From NCBI GenBank assembly GCA_024653325.1, contig JANLFX010000012.1, forward strand, positions 1 through 52,933: 52,933 nt of DNA. Direction: 5' to 3'. This DNA is from Anaerolineae bacterium (lineage in GTDB: Bacteria > Chloroflexota > Anaerolineae > JACIWR01). This document shows positions 26,984-35,458 of this stretch, one piece after another. Position numbers and translations under genes: made by a program. Positions within the stretch are counted from its first letter, which is position 1. Each line of letters opens with the position of its first letter. The notes under the pieces are model-generated. The model was not told the DNA's origin, searched no databases, and saw nothing but the letters and a program-made list of their open reading frames with translations.

Positions 26984-27424
26984 TTACTCCACCAGGTATC
27001 CCTCGCGGCGCAGAAAATCGTGCACGTGGTCAATGAACGCTTCCAGATCAGCCAGATTCTGGAGCGCCTCGTAAACTTTGAGCGGCTCAATCGCCAGGTA
27101 TTCGTGGATCAACACATTACGGAAGCCAGCGATTCTGCTGAGTCGTTCAGCAAAGGACTTGGGCAGTATCTGCCCTCTGGCGAGCAAACGGATGGCTTCC
27201 GCATAATCCTGAGCACGCCCCAGTCGCAATCCCGCCACCAGATGGCTGCTGACATCCGCGACGCACTGGGCAGCCAGAGTCAGACCGCGCTGCACTGCCC
27301 AGTAGTCACGGTAATTCTCATCGGCCAGCAGTTGCTCAGGCGACTGCGATTGAAAAGGGCGCAGCTTGTCCACGTACTCCTGGAGGGCGTCCAGACGTTC
27401 CAGGATGACGCCAGTATCAATCAT
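26984..27424 (-). CDS. hepT: HepT-like toxin (module 1)
   Basis: This 146-residue HEPN protein has the intact motif RNVLIHEY and the same layout as module 2 (LTLAAQCVADVSSHLVAG, FLRREGYLVE). By eye the two toxins share well under half to about half of their residues, much less than their antitoxins. It overlaps the upstream MntA by four bases (ATGA), so it is coupled to that antitoxin. Confidence 0.92.
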   Translation of the reverse strand: MIDTGVILERLDALQEYVDKLRPFQSQSPEQLLADENYRDYWAVQRGLTLAAQCVADVSSHLVAGLRLGRAQDYAEAIRLLARGQILPKSFAERLSRIAGFRNVLIHEYLAIEPLKVYEALQNLADLEAFIDHVHDFLRREGYLVE

Positions 27425-27888
27425 GCCTTTGCCTCCCCCTGCGTTGCCATCACCTGCTGGCCTTTCTGTCGCTGCCTCGCACGCCGGCCCAGATAAGTCC
27501 AGCGCAGCCGCCGTAGTGGTTCAGTATCCACGTAACGGCGCAGCGCTTCCACTTCGAAACGTGTCCGCGCCAGCGGATCTGGCTCGTAAATCACCTGTCC
27601 TCGCGTCGTTACACGGTGGGCCAGCAGCGGCGAGGCCCGGTTGAGGATGACCACGTCCACGTCGTCGCGGTGAAAAAGCGAGGCCAAATCGCCGATGAGG
27701 TCAAGCTGCACATCGCCCCACCGCTCACGGGGCACCTCCGGCCCCAGCAACACGGCGATGTCCACGTCCGAAAGCGGCCCTGCTGTCCCTTCTGCTTGCG
27801 AGCCGAAGAGGTAGGCCAGGATCACTCCCCGTTTATGGAATGTGCGCTGCAATTCGGACAGATACGGTTCAATTTCCACTTGATTCAC
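27421..27888 (-). CDS. mntA: MntA-like nucleotidyltransferase antitoxin (module 1)
   Basis: This 155-residue nucleotidyltransferase has the motif GSQAEGTAGPLSDVDIAVLL identical to that of module 2. The C-terminal 30 residues (RARQRQKGQQ...) are basic and unlike module 2. Its first codon lies within the end of recO (20-base overlap), so the module is expressed with recO. A GTG at the fourth codon aligns with the ATG start of module 2. Confidence 0.9.
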   Translation of the reverse strand: MNQVEIEPYLSELQRTFHKRGVILAYLFGSQAEGTAGPLSDVDIAVLLGPEVPRERWGDVQLDLIGDLASLFHRDDVDVVILNRASPLLAHRVTTRGQVIYEPDPLARTRFEVEALRRYVDTEPLRRLRWTYLGRRARQRQKGQQVMATQGEAKA

Positions 27889-28666
27889 CCTCCAAGGGTG
27901 GCTGCCGTAGCGTCCGCAGAAACGCTACTGATTTTAGATTGCGTTCCAGGATATAGGTGATGTAGCGTTGCATCACCGCTTCCAGTTCGCGGTGCAACCC
28001 AGGACTAAGGCGTAATCGGGAACAGACTCCATAATCGTGGGTTTGTAGGAAGCGCAACACTTTCAATGCGTTCAACGATATGGCTTTCAATCCATTATCG
28101 TCTCTTAGTCCGCCGTTATAACAGCGAGGACATACCACCCCGCCATGAGCTGGAGCAAAAAAATTAGTCACTGGTTCGATAGTCGCCCGGCAATTCACGC
28201 ACTGAAAGAGCTGGGGCTGATAGCCTGACAAAGTCAGCAATCTCAACTCGTAGAAGCGGGCAGTCAGAGCCAGGTCGCTGCTTGCTCCTAACCAATCGAG
28301 CACGGCCAATAGCAAATCGAACAAGGGCCGGTTCTCCACGCCGTCCTCGACGAAACGATCCAGCAGTTCCGCTACGTAATAAGCGTAGCTCGCACGCAGC
28401 AAATCCTCACGCAGGGAACGAAAAGCATGGATGGTCTCGGCCTGGGTGACGATGTCTAGGTTGCGTCCTCTGGCGATGAGAAACTGGGCATGAGTGAACA
28501 GCTCCACATGCCCGCTCTTGCGGCTGGTTGGCTTGCGTGCACCTTTGGCGATCACCCTGATTTTGCCCAGCTCCGGTGTATACAAAGTGAGCAACCGGTC
28601 CGCCTCGCCGAAATCAGACCGCTTGAGGACAATGGCCTCGGTCCGATACAGCCGCTCCCTACTCAC
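27869..28666 (-). CDS. recO: DNA repair protein RecO
   Basis: This RecFOR-pathway mediator anneals single-stranded DNA and loads RecA. The 265 residues comprise an N-terminal OB fold (RTEAIVLKRSDFGEADRLLT, ARKPTSRKSGHVELF), a helical middle and a zinc-finger region (CVNCRATIEP, CPRC). The start is GTG. It lies three bases after the MazG-like stop and overlaps the downstream mntA. Confidence 0.96.
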   Translation of the reverse strand: MSRERLYRTEAIVLKRSDFGEADRLLTLYTPELGKIRVIAKGARKPTSRKSGHVELFTHAQFLIARGRNLDIVTQAETIHAFRSLREDLLRASYAYYVAELLDRFVEDGVENRPLFDLLLAVLDWLGASSDLALTARFYELRLLTLSGYQPQLFQCVNCRATIEPVTNFFAPAHGGVVCPRCYNGGLRDDNGLKAISLNALKVLRFLQTHDYGVCSRLRLSPGLHRELEAVMQRYITYILERNLKSVAFLRTLRQPPLEGESSGN

Positions 28667-28669
28667 AAT

Positions 28670-28978
28670 CTATCCACCCCGTACAGTATTGTACTTGTAC
28701 GGCCGGGCCCAGTTTTTGGCCATCTTGGCTTCGTAAAGTTGCTGGGCGTCCAGACCCAAGGCTGAAAGCAGGTGCAGGATGCGGATGATGGCGTCAATGA
28801 GCTCGGTGCCGACTTCCTCATAGGTTCCGCCCTTTTTGTAACAGTCCGTCGCCTCGGAAATCTCGCTATGGATAAGAGCCAGCATTTCCCAAATGCGGTT
28901 TTCACTGGCGGAGAACCCTTTAGCTTCACACAAAGCGCGTACCTCGGCCATCTGTACGTTCAACCCGATTGGATCCAT
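28670..28978 (-). CDS. MazG-like pyrophosphohydrolase-type protein
   Basis: This 102-residue all-helical protein has the MazG-like pattern NRIWEMLALIHSEISEATDC, then VGTELIDAIIRILHLLSALG, which holds paired acidic residues for Mg2+. The preferred ATG (MDPIG) follows AGGAGG by 11 bases; an upstream GTG overlaps that site. It is the first gene of a run read through recO and the toxin-antitoxin modules to glyS. Confidence 0.78.
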   Translation of the reverse strand: MDPIGLNVQMAEVRALCEAKGFSASENRIWEMLALIHSEISEATDCYKKGGTYEEVGTELIDAIIRILHLLSALGLDAQQLYEAKMAKNWARPYKYNTVRGG

Positions 28979-29064
28979 ACTCGTCAGCACCTCCTGTTGG
29001 CTCGTATTATACCATTGCCCTTACAAGGAAGCAAACCTCGGAGACGTTTGAGTGAAGAGGTCAT

Positions 29065-29093
29065 TTGCGTATAAAGAAGGTATATGGTATAAT
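29065..29093 (+). promoter_or_regulatory. Promoter of tRNA-Gly
   Basis: TTGCGT (29065-29070), 17-bp spacer, TATAAT (29088-29093), 14 bases before the tRNA. The tRNA-Val promoter has the same boxes and spacing. Confidence 0.75.
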
Positions 29094-29107
29094 CTGTACA
29101 AAATTTA

Positions 29108-29179
29108 GCGGGTGTGGCGCAGTGGTAGCGCATCTGCTTCCCAAGCAGGTAGTCGTGGGTTCGAATCCCATCACCCGCT
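29108..29179 (+). tRNA. tRNA-Gly (anticodon CCC)
   Basis: A complete cloverleaf: acceptor GCGGGTG pairs with CACCCGC; D-arm GCGCAGTGGTAGCGC; anticodon arm CTGCT-TCCCAAG-CAG with CCC; T-arm GTGGG-TTCGAAT-CCCAT. The discriminator base is T, as usual for glycine. CCA is not encoded. Confidence 0.97.
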
Positions 29180-29201
29180 CTCGAGTCCGACCGTCGCTCA
29201 G

Positions 29202-29241
29202 AAAAGCTCCTACTCGTATGGGATTGGGAGTTTTTCTATTT
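29202..29241 (+). terminator. Terminator after tRNA-Gly
   Basis: Stem AAAAGCTCC (29202-29210) with GGAGTTTTT (29227-29235), one G-T wobble, then CTATTT. Confidence 0.65.
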
Positions 29242-29373
29242 ATAGAGACTTATCGGGGATAAGCCATCTCACGCAAAGGCTTGTTCCTACTTTGCAAGCT
29301 TGGCTAGCGTGCACATATTTTGATTGCCGATAATGTTTATTGTGCGGGGTTATCAACAACGAGGAGGCAGTGC

Positions 29374-30630
29374 ATGACCAATGTCGAACTATTTTATCGC
29401 TTCGGAGTCGCGCTAGCGCTGGGCTTGCTGGTGGGACTGGAACGAGAATATTCCTATGCAGACGGGAGCCAGGAGCGACTTTTCGGCGGGGCCAGGACTT
29501 TCCCCCTCATTGCTCTGGCAGGATGTGCTGCCGCTCTGATTGCTGATGTGGTGACCCCGTGGTTTCTTCCCACGGCATTTGTGGCGGTTAGTGGGCTGGT
29601 GCTGGCCGCATATGTTGCCACGGCAGCGAAGGGGGACATCGGCCTGACTACCGAAATCACCTCACTGGTAGTATTTTTGTGCGGCGCCCTGGCCTACTGG
29701 AACTACCTTCTGCTGGCCACAGCGGTTGCCGTGGCCGCTACCGCGCTTCTTTCCCTCAAGGATGTCCTGCATAATCTGACCAGGCATATCTCACAACAGG
29801 ACATCTATGCCACGCTGAAATTTGCCATCATCACGGTGATCATCCTTCCCCTCCTGCCCGATCGCACCTATGGCCCGTTGAACGTGCTCAATCCACGACA
29901 GATTTGGCTGATGGTGGTTTTTATCTCCGGTATCAGCTTCGTGGGTTACGTGCTGATCAAGGTGGTGGGTCCCCGACAAGGCATCGGTCTGACCGGATTG
30001 CTGGGCGGATTGGTTTCCAGCACAGCGGTTACCATCAGCTTCTCACAGCGGAGTCAAAACGAAGCACACCTGGCTCGCCCATTTACCCTGGCTATCATCG
30101 TCGCCTCGACCACTATGTTCATTCGCGTGCTCTTCGAGGCGACGGTGCTAAACCCTGCCCTGGCGCGAGTGTTATCCATACCCATGTTGTCTGCTGCGGG
30201 AGTCGGACTGGCCGCCTGCGTTTACCTTTGGTTCGCCGAGCGGACCAGTGAGAGGGGCGAGGTTGCTGTTTCTAACCCCTTTGAATTGAGTCCGGCTATC
30301 AAATTTGGATTGCTGTTCGCTGCGATTTTGTTCATCTCCAAAGCGGCACAAGTGTATCTCGGCAACGTAGGCGTATATCTTTCCAGCATTGTAGCCGGAC
30401 TTACCGACGTGGATGCTATTACTCTTTCCATGTCCCGTTTGGCGAGTGAGGCAACAATTCCGCAGGTAATTGCAGCCCGGGCGATTGTTTTGGCCGCCAT
30501 GTCCAATACGGTGGTTAAGGCTGGGATCATGGCTATCATGGGCACCAGTTCCCTGCGGCGCTATGCTCTGCCGATTTTCGGTCTGATGCTGATGACCGGG
30601 GTAATCGTTGCTTTCTTGATAGCCGGGTGA
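29374..30630 (+). CDS. MgtC/SapB-DUF4010 family membrane protein
   Basis: This 418-residue polytopic membrane protein has about a dozen hydrophobic segments. The N-terminal third carries the MgtC/SapB motif GLLVGLERE, then LFGGARTFPLIALAG. The C-terminal part is a DUF4010 domain with GLLGGLVSSTAVTISFSQRS and LTDVDAITLSMSRLA. The function is unknown; an ion or small-solute transport role is only suggested by the polar motifs in its membrane segments. The start ATG has GAGGAGG upstream. Confidence 0.87.
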   Translation: MTNVELFYRFGVALALGLLVGLEREYSYADGSQERLFGGARTFPLIALAGCAAALIADVVTPWFLPTAFVAVSGLVLAAYVATAAKGDIGLTTEITSLVVFLCGALAYWNYLLLATAVAVAATALLSLKDVLHNLTRHISQQDIYATLKFAIITVIILPLLPDRTYGPLNVLNPRQIWLMVVFISGISFVGYVLIKVVGPRQGIGLTGLLGGLVSSTAVTISFSQRSQNEAHLARPFTLAIIVASTTMFIRVLFEATVLNPALARVLSIPMLSAAGVGLAACVYLWFAERTSERGEVAVSNPFELSPAIKFGLLFAAILFISKAAQVYLGNVGVYLSSIVAGLTDVDAITLSMSRLASEATIPQVIAARAIVLAAMSNTVVKAGIMAIMGTSSLRRYALPIFGLMLMTGVIVAFLIAG

Positions 30631-30636
30631 GCCGAT

Positions 30637-30665
30637 TTGCGTTTTTCCACGCTAAATGTTATAAT
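30637..30665 (+). promoter_or_regulatory. Promoter of tRNA-Val
   Basis: TTGCGT (30637-30642), 17-bp spacer, TATAAT (30660-30665), 11 bases before the tRNA. The boxes are identical to those of tRNA-Gly. Confidence 0.75.
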
Positions 30666-30676
30666 CGTTCCTGCAT

Positions 30677-30750
30677 GGGCGAGTAGCTCAGTTGGTCAGA
30701 GCGCACGGTTCACATCCGTGAGGTCGTAGGTTCGAGTCCTATCTCGCCCA
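30677..30750 (+). tRNA. tRNA-Val (anticodon CAC)
   Basis: A complete cloverleaf: acceptor GGGCGAG with CTCGCCC; D-arm GCTC-AGTTGGTCA-GAGC; anticodon arm CACGG-TTCACAT-CCGTG with CAC; T-arm TAGG-TTCGAGT-CCTA. The discriminator is A. CCA is not encoded. Confidence 0.97.
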
Positions 30751-30847
30751 TTCCTTTGCAGACCGCGGTTACGCCGGGCGTTCCTCCGTGAATGCGTATT
30801 CCGCGGCTTTTTTCAGTATAGGGCTCATGGCTCCTCAGGGGGATAGC

Positions 30848-32587
30848 ATGATCAAAGGGCAAATCCACCTCGACCTGGACGGCATGATCTGTATCACGAG
30901 GTGGCTATTCCTCAGTGTGGCTTTGCTCGTGGCTCTAGTAAGTGTCCAAACCTCACAGCTCGCCAACCTGCCCGTGATCGTGTATCTGACTATGGGTGGT
31001 GTGGCTTACAATTTGTTAGCCACCCTTCTTGTTTACCTCAAGATGTATCCCGATTATGTAGCCGCCGGTTCCATAGCCCTTGACGTTTTGCTTGCCTGGG
31101 GGCTCTTTTGGGCCCATCGCAGTGCTGACAGTGTCCTTTTCTTTTTTTGTTTCCTGCCGGCGATCAGTGCCGCCGTCCGTTTTGACGTGGGATGGGGTCT
31201 GTTGACGGCTACGGCGGTCAGCGTGGGTTATGGATTGCCGGCTTTATTTGCCGGTTCTCAGGCCAGCAGATGGGCGATCCCCGCCGTGGGTGGACGGGTA
31301 CTGGGCATCCTTGCCGCCACCACCGTCGCCGGCCTCTTGAGCGACCGGGCAAAAAGCGCCGAAAGAAATGCTGTCACCTCGATTTATCAGGCGGAACAAG
31401 CCGAACTTGCTCGTCTGCGGACCGCCAGTGAGCGGGCCAAAGCGATTTATGAACTGGCGGGCACTCTCAGCGCTACCCTGAATTACCAGCGGGTGCTGGA
31501 CTCTGTGCTGGAGATCAGCACTATCGGTTTGAAAGAGCTGAGTTCCCTGGCCGGTCGGCCGGCGAGCATGGTGCTTCTTTTCGGTGACCATGGCCTGTAT
31601 GTAGCTGCTTCTCGCAATTTGAGCCACGGGGATGATAATCGCATCATCCCCGGCGAGTCTGGGATCGTGGGACGTGTCCTGTCTACCGCCGAACCGGTGA
31701 TCGCCGGCAATCTGGCTGATGACCCGGAACTCTCGCAGTTTGCCGCTTTCCGCCGCTGCCGCTCGGCCATTTGTGTACCTTTGCGCGCCGGGTTCGAGAA
31801 CTACGGGGTGGTCGTGTTCGCCAACCCAGAGCAGAATGCTTACACTGATGAGCACGTGGAGGTCCTGACCGCCATCTGTAACCAGGCTGTAGTGGCCATC
31901 CAGAACGCTCAACTGTATCAAACCCTGCGGGATGAGCGCGACCGCATCATTGAGATCGAGGAGGAGGCTCGGAAGAAGCTGGCTCGAGACCTTCACGATG
32001 GTCCCACTCAATCCATCGCTGCCATCGCCATGCGGCTTAATTTCACACGCCTGCTGTTGGATAAGGAGCCAAGCAGTGCTAAAGAGGAGTTACAAAAGCT
32101 TGAGGCGCTGGCCCGGCGCACGACCCAAGAGATCCGCACCATGTTGTTCACCCTGCGCCCTGTTGTACTGGAGACTCAGGGGCTGAAGGCAGCGGTGGAA
32201 CAGTTGGTGCAGAAACTTCAAGAAACCGAGGCCCTGCCGGTTCATCTCCAGATCGAGGACTTGGGTGATCAATTGGACGTTAACTTGCAGGCGGTGGCGT
32301 TTTTCATCACCGAGGAAGCGATTAACAATGCCAAGAAACATGCCAACGCTCACAATATCTGGGTGCGGATGTACATTCGGGACAGGTATTTCATCACCGA
32401 GGTTGAGGACGACGGCAAGGGTTTTGTAGTGGAAGTGGAAAAGGAGGCAGCGGTCCAACGAGGTAGCCTGGGCCTGATCAACTTGCAGGAGCGGGCCGAA
32501 CTGGTGGAGGGCCAGCTTACCATTGACTCGCAACCCGGAAAGGGCACGAAAATCAGGCTGGTCGTGCCCTTCAAGGGGATAAGTTAA
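30848..32587 (+). CDS. Orphan sensor histidine kinase (membrane domain, GAF, HisKA_3)
   Basis: The ATG at 30848 (MIKGQI) follows a G-rich ribosome site; an upstream GTG at 30788 gives 599 residues. The 579-residue protein has five to six N-terminal membrane segments (to about 180), a coiled stretch, a GAF domain (about 220-375, with SAICVPLRAG), a NarL-type DHp helix (KKLARDLHDGPTQSIAA, phospho-His in RDLHDG) and a HATPase domain (EAINNAKKHANA, DDGKGF, GLINLQERAELVEGQL). No response regulator gene is adjacent. The CpaE-like receiver protein is the only receiver in the window. Confidence 0.92.
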   Translation: MIKGQIHLDLDGMICITRWLFLSVALLVALVSVQTSQLANLPVIVYLTMGGVAYNLLATLLVYLKMYPDYVAAGSIALDVLLAWGLFWAHRSADSVLFFFCFLPAISAAVRFDVGWGLLTATAVSVGYGLPALFAGSQASRWAIPAVGGRVLGILAATTVAGLLSDRAKSAERNAVTSIYQAEQAELARLRTASERAKAIYELAGTLSATLNYQRVLDSVLEISTIGLKELSSLAGRPASMVLLFGDHGLYVAASRNLSHGDDNRIIPGESGIVGRVLSTAEPVIAGNLADDPELSQFAAFRRCRSAICVPLRAGFENYGVVVFANPEQNAYTDEHVEVLTAICNQAVVAIQNAQLYQTLRDERDRIIEIEEEARKKLARDLHDGPTQSIAAIAMRLNFTRLLLDKEPSSAKEELQKLEALARRTTQEIRTMLFTLRPVVLETQGLKAAVEQLVQKLQETEALPVHLQIEDLGDQLDVNLQAVAFFITEEAINNAKKHANAHNIWVRMYIRDRYFITEVEDDGKGFVVEVEKEAAVQRGSLGLINLQERAELVEGQLTIDSQPGKGTKIRLVVPFKGIS

Positions 32588-32626
32588 CGGGGATTCTCAG
32601 GACTAAAAGGTGTTCTGATGAGCGCG

Positions 32627-32666
32627 GGACGGCAAGCCAGGGCTTTGGCAGGCCGTCCTTTGATTC
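32627..32666 (+). terminator. Possible terminator after the histidine kinase gene
   Basis: Arms GGACGGC (32627-32633) and GCCGTCC (32652-32658) are followed by TTTGATTCTT. The next gene begins only 25 bp further on. Confidence 0.5.
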
Positions 32667-32690
32667 TTGCCGGTTGAGAGGGAATATATC

Positions 32691-33533
32691 GTGGAGCGAT
32701 TTTGGGGAAGCGAGGCCGAACTTGGGCTCTGGATCGCCATCTCCATTGCCCTGTACGTAACGGTCACCAACCTGGACTGGCACATGCGCACAGGATGGGC
32801 AGGTTGGCCTGGTCAGGCATTGAGATGGATGAAGCGCGGACGTTATGCCTCCTGGCTGGGAGAGGTACTCCGCCTGTTGTATTATGTGGGCCTGCCCTAT
32901 GCCGTGATCGTCCTCCGCCGGACGGGCCAACCCGCTTACATGGGCATCCCGCCGTTGGAAGGTGATTCGCTCACCGTTAGTCGGATTGTTCTCTTACTGT
33001 TGGGCCTGGCTCACCCGGTTGAAGCATGGCGAACGCTGGGGCCTGCTCTGGGGTTGACCGCTGGCACTCTGGTGTTGGCAGCAATTTTGTGCTGGTGGTA
33101 CGCCCGTTCGTTGTGTGCCCTGCTGCCCAACGTCGCTTCCACCATGAGCGTGAAACCGATTCCGTGGTGGATCGCGTTTCGTGAGGCGGTTTATTTGCAA
33201 GTACATTGGGCCTTTTATCGGAGTGGCCCGATTCTCCTGACGGGAGACTTTTACAACGGCACCGCTCTCGGCCTGGCTTTGATTTGTCTGGAGTGGTTTC
33301 TTAATCCCGCCTGGCGTGCCGCTCTCCGCCAACCCTTTCGTGCCGAGGTCCACCTCTCACTATTGGGCCTGGCCCTGACCACGGCTTTGCTTTTCTCCAT
33401 TACTCACCTGCTATGGCTGACCATTCTGGTACACTGGGTATTGGCTCTGATCTATGCTCGCCACATCTTTCCTGCGCACCTCTCGGCTTGTGCAGGTCCT
33501 CTGTCAACGAATGTCCAACGAATAAACGAATAA
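32691..33533 (+). CDS. Polytopic membrane protein of unknown function
   Basis: The family is not recognised. Starting from the GTG at 32691, which has GAGAGGGA seven bases upstream, the protein has 280 residues and about six membrane segments (ELGLWIAISIALYVTVTNL, LLYYVGLPYAVIVL, IVLLLLGLAHPVE, ALGLTAGTLVLAAILCWWYA, and two near the end). A TTG at 32667 is an alternative start. The charged HWAFYRSGPI lies in a loop before a short segment ending in EWFLNPAWR. It could be an intramembrane enzyme, but no catalytic motif is clear. Confidence 0.7.
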   Translation: MERFWGSEAELGLWIAISIALYVTVTNLDWHMRTGWAGWPGQALRWMKRGRYASWLGEVLRLLYYVGLPYAVIVLRRTGQPAYMGIPPLEGDSLTVSRIVLLLLGLAHPVEAWRTLGPALGLTAGTLVLAAILCWWYARSLCALLPNVASTMSVKPIPWWIAFREAVYLQVHWAFYRSGPILLTGDFYNGTALGLALICLEWFLNPAWRAALRQPFRAEVHLSLLGLALTTALLFSITHLLWLTILVHWVLALIYARHIFPAHLSACAGPLSTNVQRINE

Positions 33534-33681
33534 ATCTGCGGCCATGGTTATTCGTTATAACGCCAAGCCAAGCGGTTGAAACCGCGCCTGTGGGGGCGCA
33601 GCACGCTGCACCCCTACGGCTGACCGTCCGCCTGTGCGGACGGCTGCAAGCCCATTAGAGGCGATTTCAATCGCTAAAAAT
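33534..33681. other. Intergenic stretch with short inverted repeats
   Basis: This region between two convergent genes holds CGTCCGC-CTGT-GCGGACG (33626-33643) and GCGATT-TCA-ATCGC (33662-33675), besides a GCAGC/GCTGC pair near 33600. No gene was found. These hairpins may terminate both flanking transcripts. Confidence 0.5.
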
Positions 33682-34716
33682 CTATCCCAGAATCCCGTGC
33701 TCCCTCTTTTTCTGGAGCTCTTGCCCCATCTCTTTGATCCTCGCTGCCATACCCAGATCCTGCCAGCTCACACTCTCTCGCCACATGAAGAAAAAGCCCA
33801 AGGCGGTTACCGGCAGCCATAACACGGCATGCAGAAGCAGAATGTAACTGGTGCCAGCCGTCTGCGACACACCGAATCGCATCATCACCTCACTGCCGGC
33901 TTTATCGAAGGTGCCCAGATAAGCGGGCGCTGAAGGGATAATCGTAGCCAGGTTGACCACCCCGTTGACCAGCATCAGGGCCAGGAAGGATACCCGAAAG
34001 TCGAAGCAGTGCATCACCAGCCAGTACTTCACCGTCTCCAGCAGCCAGATGACCAGAGTCACTCCGAATACGACGAACACGGCGCGAGCGCTGCGCAGAA
34101 CTTGCAGGCCAGACAACACTCCATCGGCCAGGTTGTGGACAGGGGGGCGGAAACGGGTCGGTACCACGTGCTCAATCACCCAGGTGTACAACCTTCGCGT
34201 CAGATCTGGCAATATGGCCAGCATGAAAAAGATCCCCGATGCCCCCACCATCAGCGCGGTGAGGATGGGCATGTAGCGACGCAGGGCTTCTGGAAGCGGC
34301 GCAAAAGGCAGGGCAATGAAGACAAATAAAAGCATCATCAGGCCGTCGAACATCCGCTCCAGTACGGCCGTGGTCAGGGTGGATCCGACATTGATTCCGG
34401 CTTTCTTCCAAAGGATGTAAGCGCGGATGAACTCGCCGGCGCGGGCCGGGTAAACGTTGTTGCCCATGTAGCCGATGACCACGATAGGGAACAGCCGCCG
34501 GGCAGACACCGGCTGGATAGGGCGCAGGACGTAGCTCCAACGCCAGCTTCTGAAACCCACGGCTACGAAGTACACGAGCACACCGGGTATCAACCACCAG
34601 TAGTTTGCCGCATGCAGCGTCTCCCACACATCCTTCAATCGTAACCCCTTCAGGGCCAGATAGAGGAATACAACACTTATGATCAGCCCCAGCCAGAACT
34701 GCCATCGCCTCCACAT
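33682..34716 (-). CDS. YbhN/AglD-type flippase-like membrane protein
   Basis: This 344-residue protein with about eight membrane segments belongs to the lysylphosphatidylglycerol synthase transmembrane (UPF0104) family. Family features are the start LGLIISVVFLYLALKGLRL, RSWRWSYVLRP, the segment GYMGNNVYPARAGEFIRAYIL and NGVVNLATIIPSAPAYLGTFD. Members move or remodel lipid-linked sugars or lipids in the membrane. There is no C-terminal catalytic domain, so lipid aminoacylation is not expected. CAGGAG lies 10 bases before the ATG. Confidence 0.88.
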   Translation of the reverse strand: MWRRWQFWLGLIISVVFLYLALKGLRLKDVWETLHAANYWWLIPGVLVYFVAVGFRSWRWSYVLRPIQPVSARRLFPIVVIGYMGNNVYPARAGEFIRAYILWKKAGINVGSTLTTAVLERMFDGLMMLLFVFIALPFAPLPEALRRYMPILTALMVGASGIFFMLAILPDLTRRLYTWVIEHVVPTRFRPPVHNLADGVLSGLQVLRSARAVFVVFGVTLVIWLLETVKYWLVMHCFDFRVSFLALMLVNGVVNLATIIPSAPAYLGTFDKAGSEVMMRFGVSQTAGTSYILLLHAVLWLPVTALGFFFMWRESVSWQDLGMAARIKEMGQELQKKREHGILG

Positions 34717-34739
34717 TCTCGTCCGACTCCTGTTTGAAC

Positions 34740-34772
34740 AAAAAAGTCGAGGGTCAGCTCACGCGCCGACCC
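34740..34772 (-). terminator. Terminator of the SWIM gene
   Basis: On the minus strand: GGGTCGGC, loop GCGTGA, GCTGACCC (8-bp stem with one wobble), then TCGACTTTTTT. It separates the SWIM gene from the flippase gene. Confidence 0.7.
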
Positions 34773-34799
34773 CCGGCCCCGTCGTGCTGCTAATATACC

Positions 34800-35039
34800 T
34801 TATCCGCTGGAGAGAGGCAGCATTCCTTCCAGCACTCGCTCCAAAGCCATAGTATGGCTACATACCCCCCGTGTGGCAAAGAAATCGCATCCGCAATGCC
34901 ATGTTCCCTTATTGTACTCGACGGTGTAGTTATTGTGATTGCCCTGAAAGTTTACTACGAACTCCATGAACTGCATCCTCTCCCGCTCCTGTGCATACTG
35001 CTTGGCCTTTTGTATCTTGCCAATCATCCCTGAATCCAT
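34800..35039 (-). CDS. Small SWIM zinc-finger protein
   Basis: This 79-residue protein has a SWIM zinc finger of the CxCx(n)CxH type: CGCDFFATRGVCSHTMALER (about 49-68). SWIM fingers bind DNA or protein. An N-terminal basic helix and an aromatic-rich central strand precede it. The start ATG follows AGGAGG at 10 bases. It is a stand-alone finger and may be a fragment of a larger ancestor or a regulator. The neighbouring DUF5661 gene is read in the same direction. Confidence 0.78.
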   Translation of the reverse strand: MDSGMIGKIQKAKQYAQERERMQFMEFVVNFQGNHNNYTVEYNKGTWHCGCDFFATRGVCSHTMALERVLEGMLPLSSG

Positions 35040-35086
35040 GCCTCATGACCCTCCTAATGCCTGTCATTTGCGCAGAGCTGAACCGG

Positions 35087-35368
35087 TTAGCTACCCTTAC
35101 GTTTACTGTGGAATTGCTTTGCTTCTTCTTCCATGCTTTCCAGTCTCGTGTAATAATCTGGAAACTCGTTCAGGTGGGCAAGTGCAATTTTGCCGGTCAT
35201 GATCGGGTCGTCGTGAGTCACATCTGTGGCGGGATCTATCTTGCCGTGCTCTAATTCAACATCGAGGCCCATCCTGAATTGCTCAACGTCGAATTTGCTC
35301 CAGTCTATACCCAGGGCTTCGCCAATCCTCCTGGCCTCTTCAGTAGTAAAACGTTTGGAACCTGTCAT
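35087..35368 (-). CDS. DUF5661 family protein
   Basis: This 93-residue protein of unknown function is recognised by the pattern ARRIGEALGIDWSKFDVEQF, ELEHGKIDPATDVTHDD and GKIALAHLNEFPDYYTRLE. The ELEHG and HLNEFPDYY segments are the conserved parts of the family. The start has AAGGAG six bases before the ATG. A helical-bundle fold seems likely. Confidence 0.82.
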   Translation of the reverse strand: MTGSKRFTTEEARRIGEALGIDWSKFDVEQFRMGLDVELEHGKIDPATDVTHDDPIMTGKIALAHLNEFPDYYTRLESMEEEAKQFHSKRKGS

Positions 35369-35458
35369 CGTATTCTCCTTTCCTTAAGGGATATTTTGGG
35401 TAGCCCCCCTTGCATGTTGACACCTCTCGTTTGCCCCATCGGGCACTAAACCATCCGA

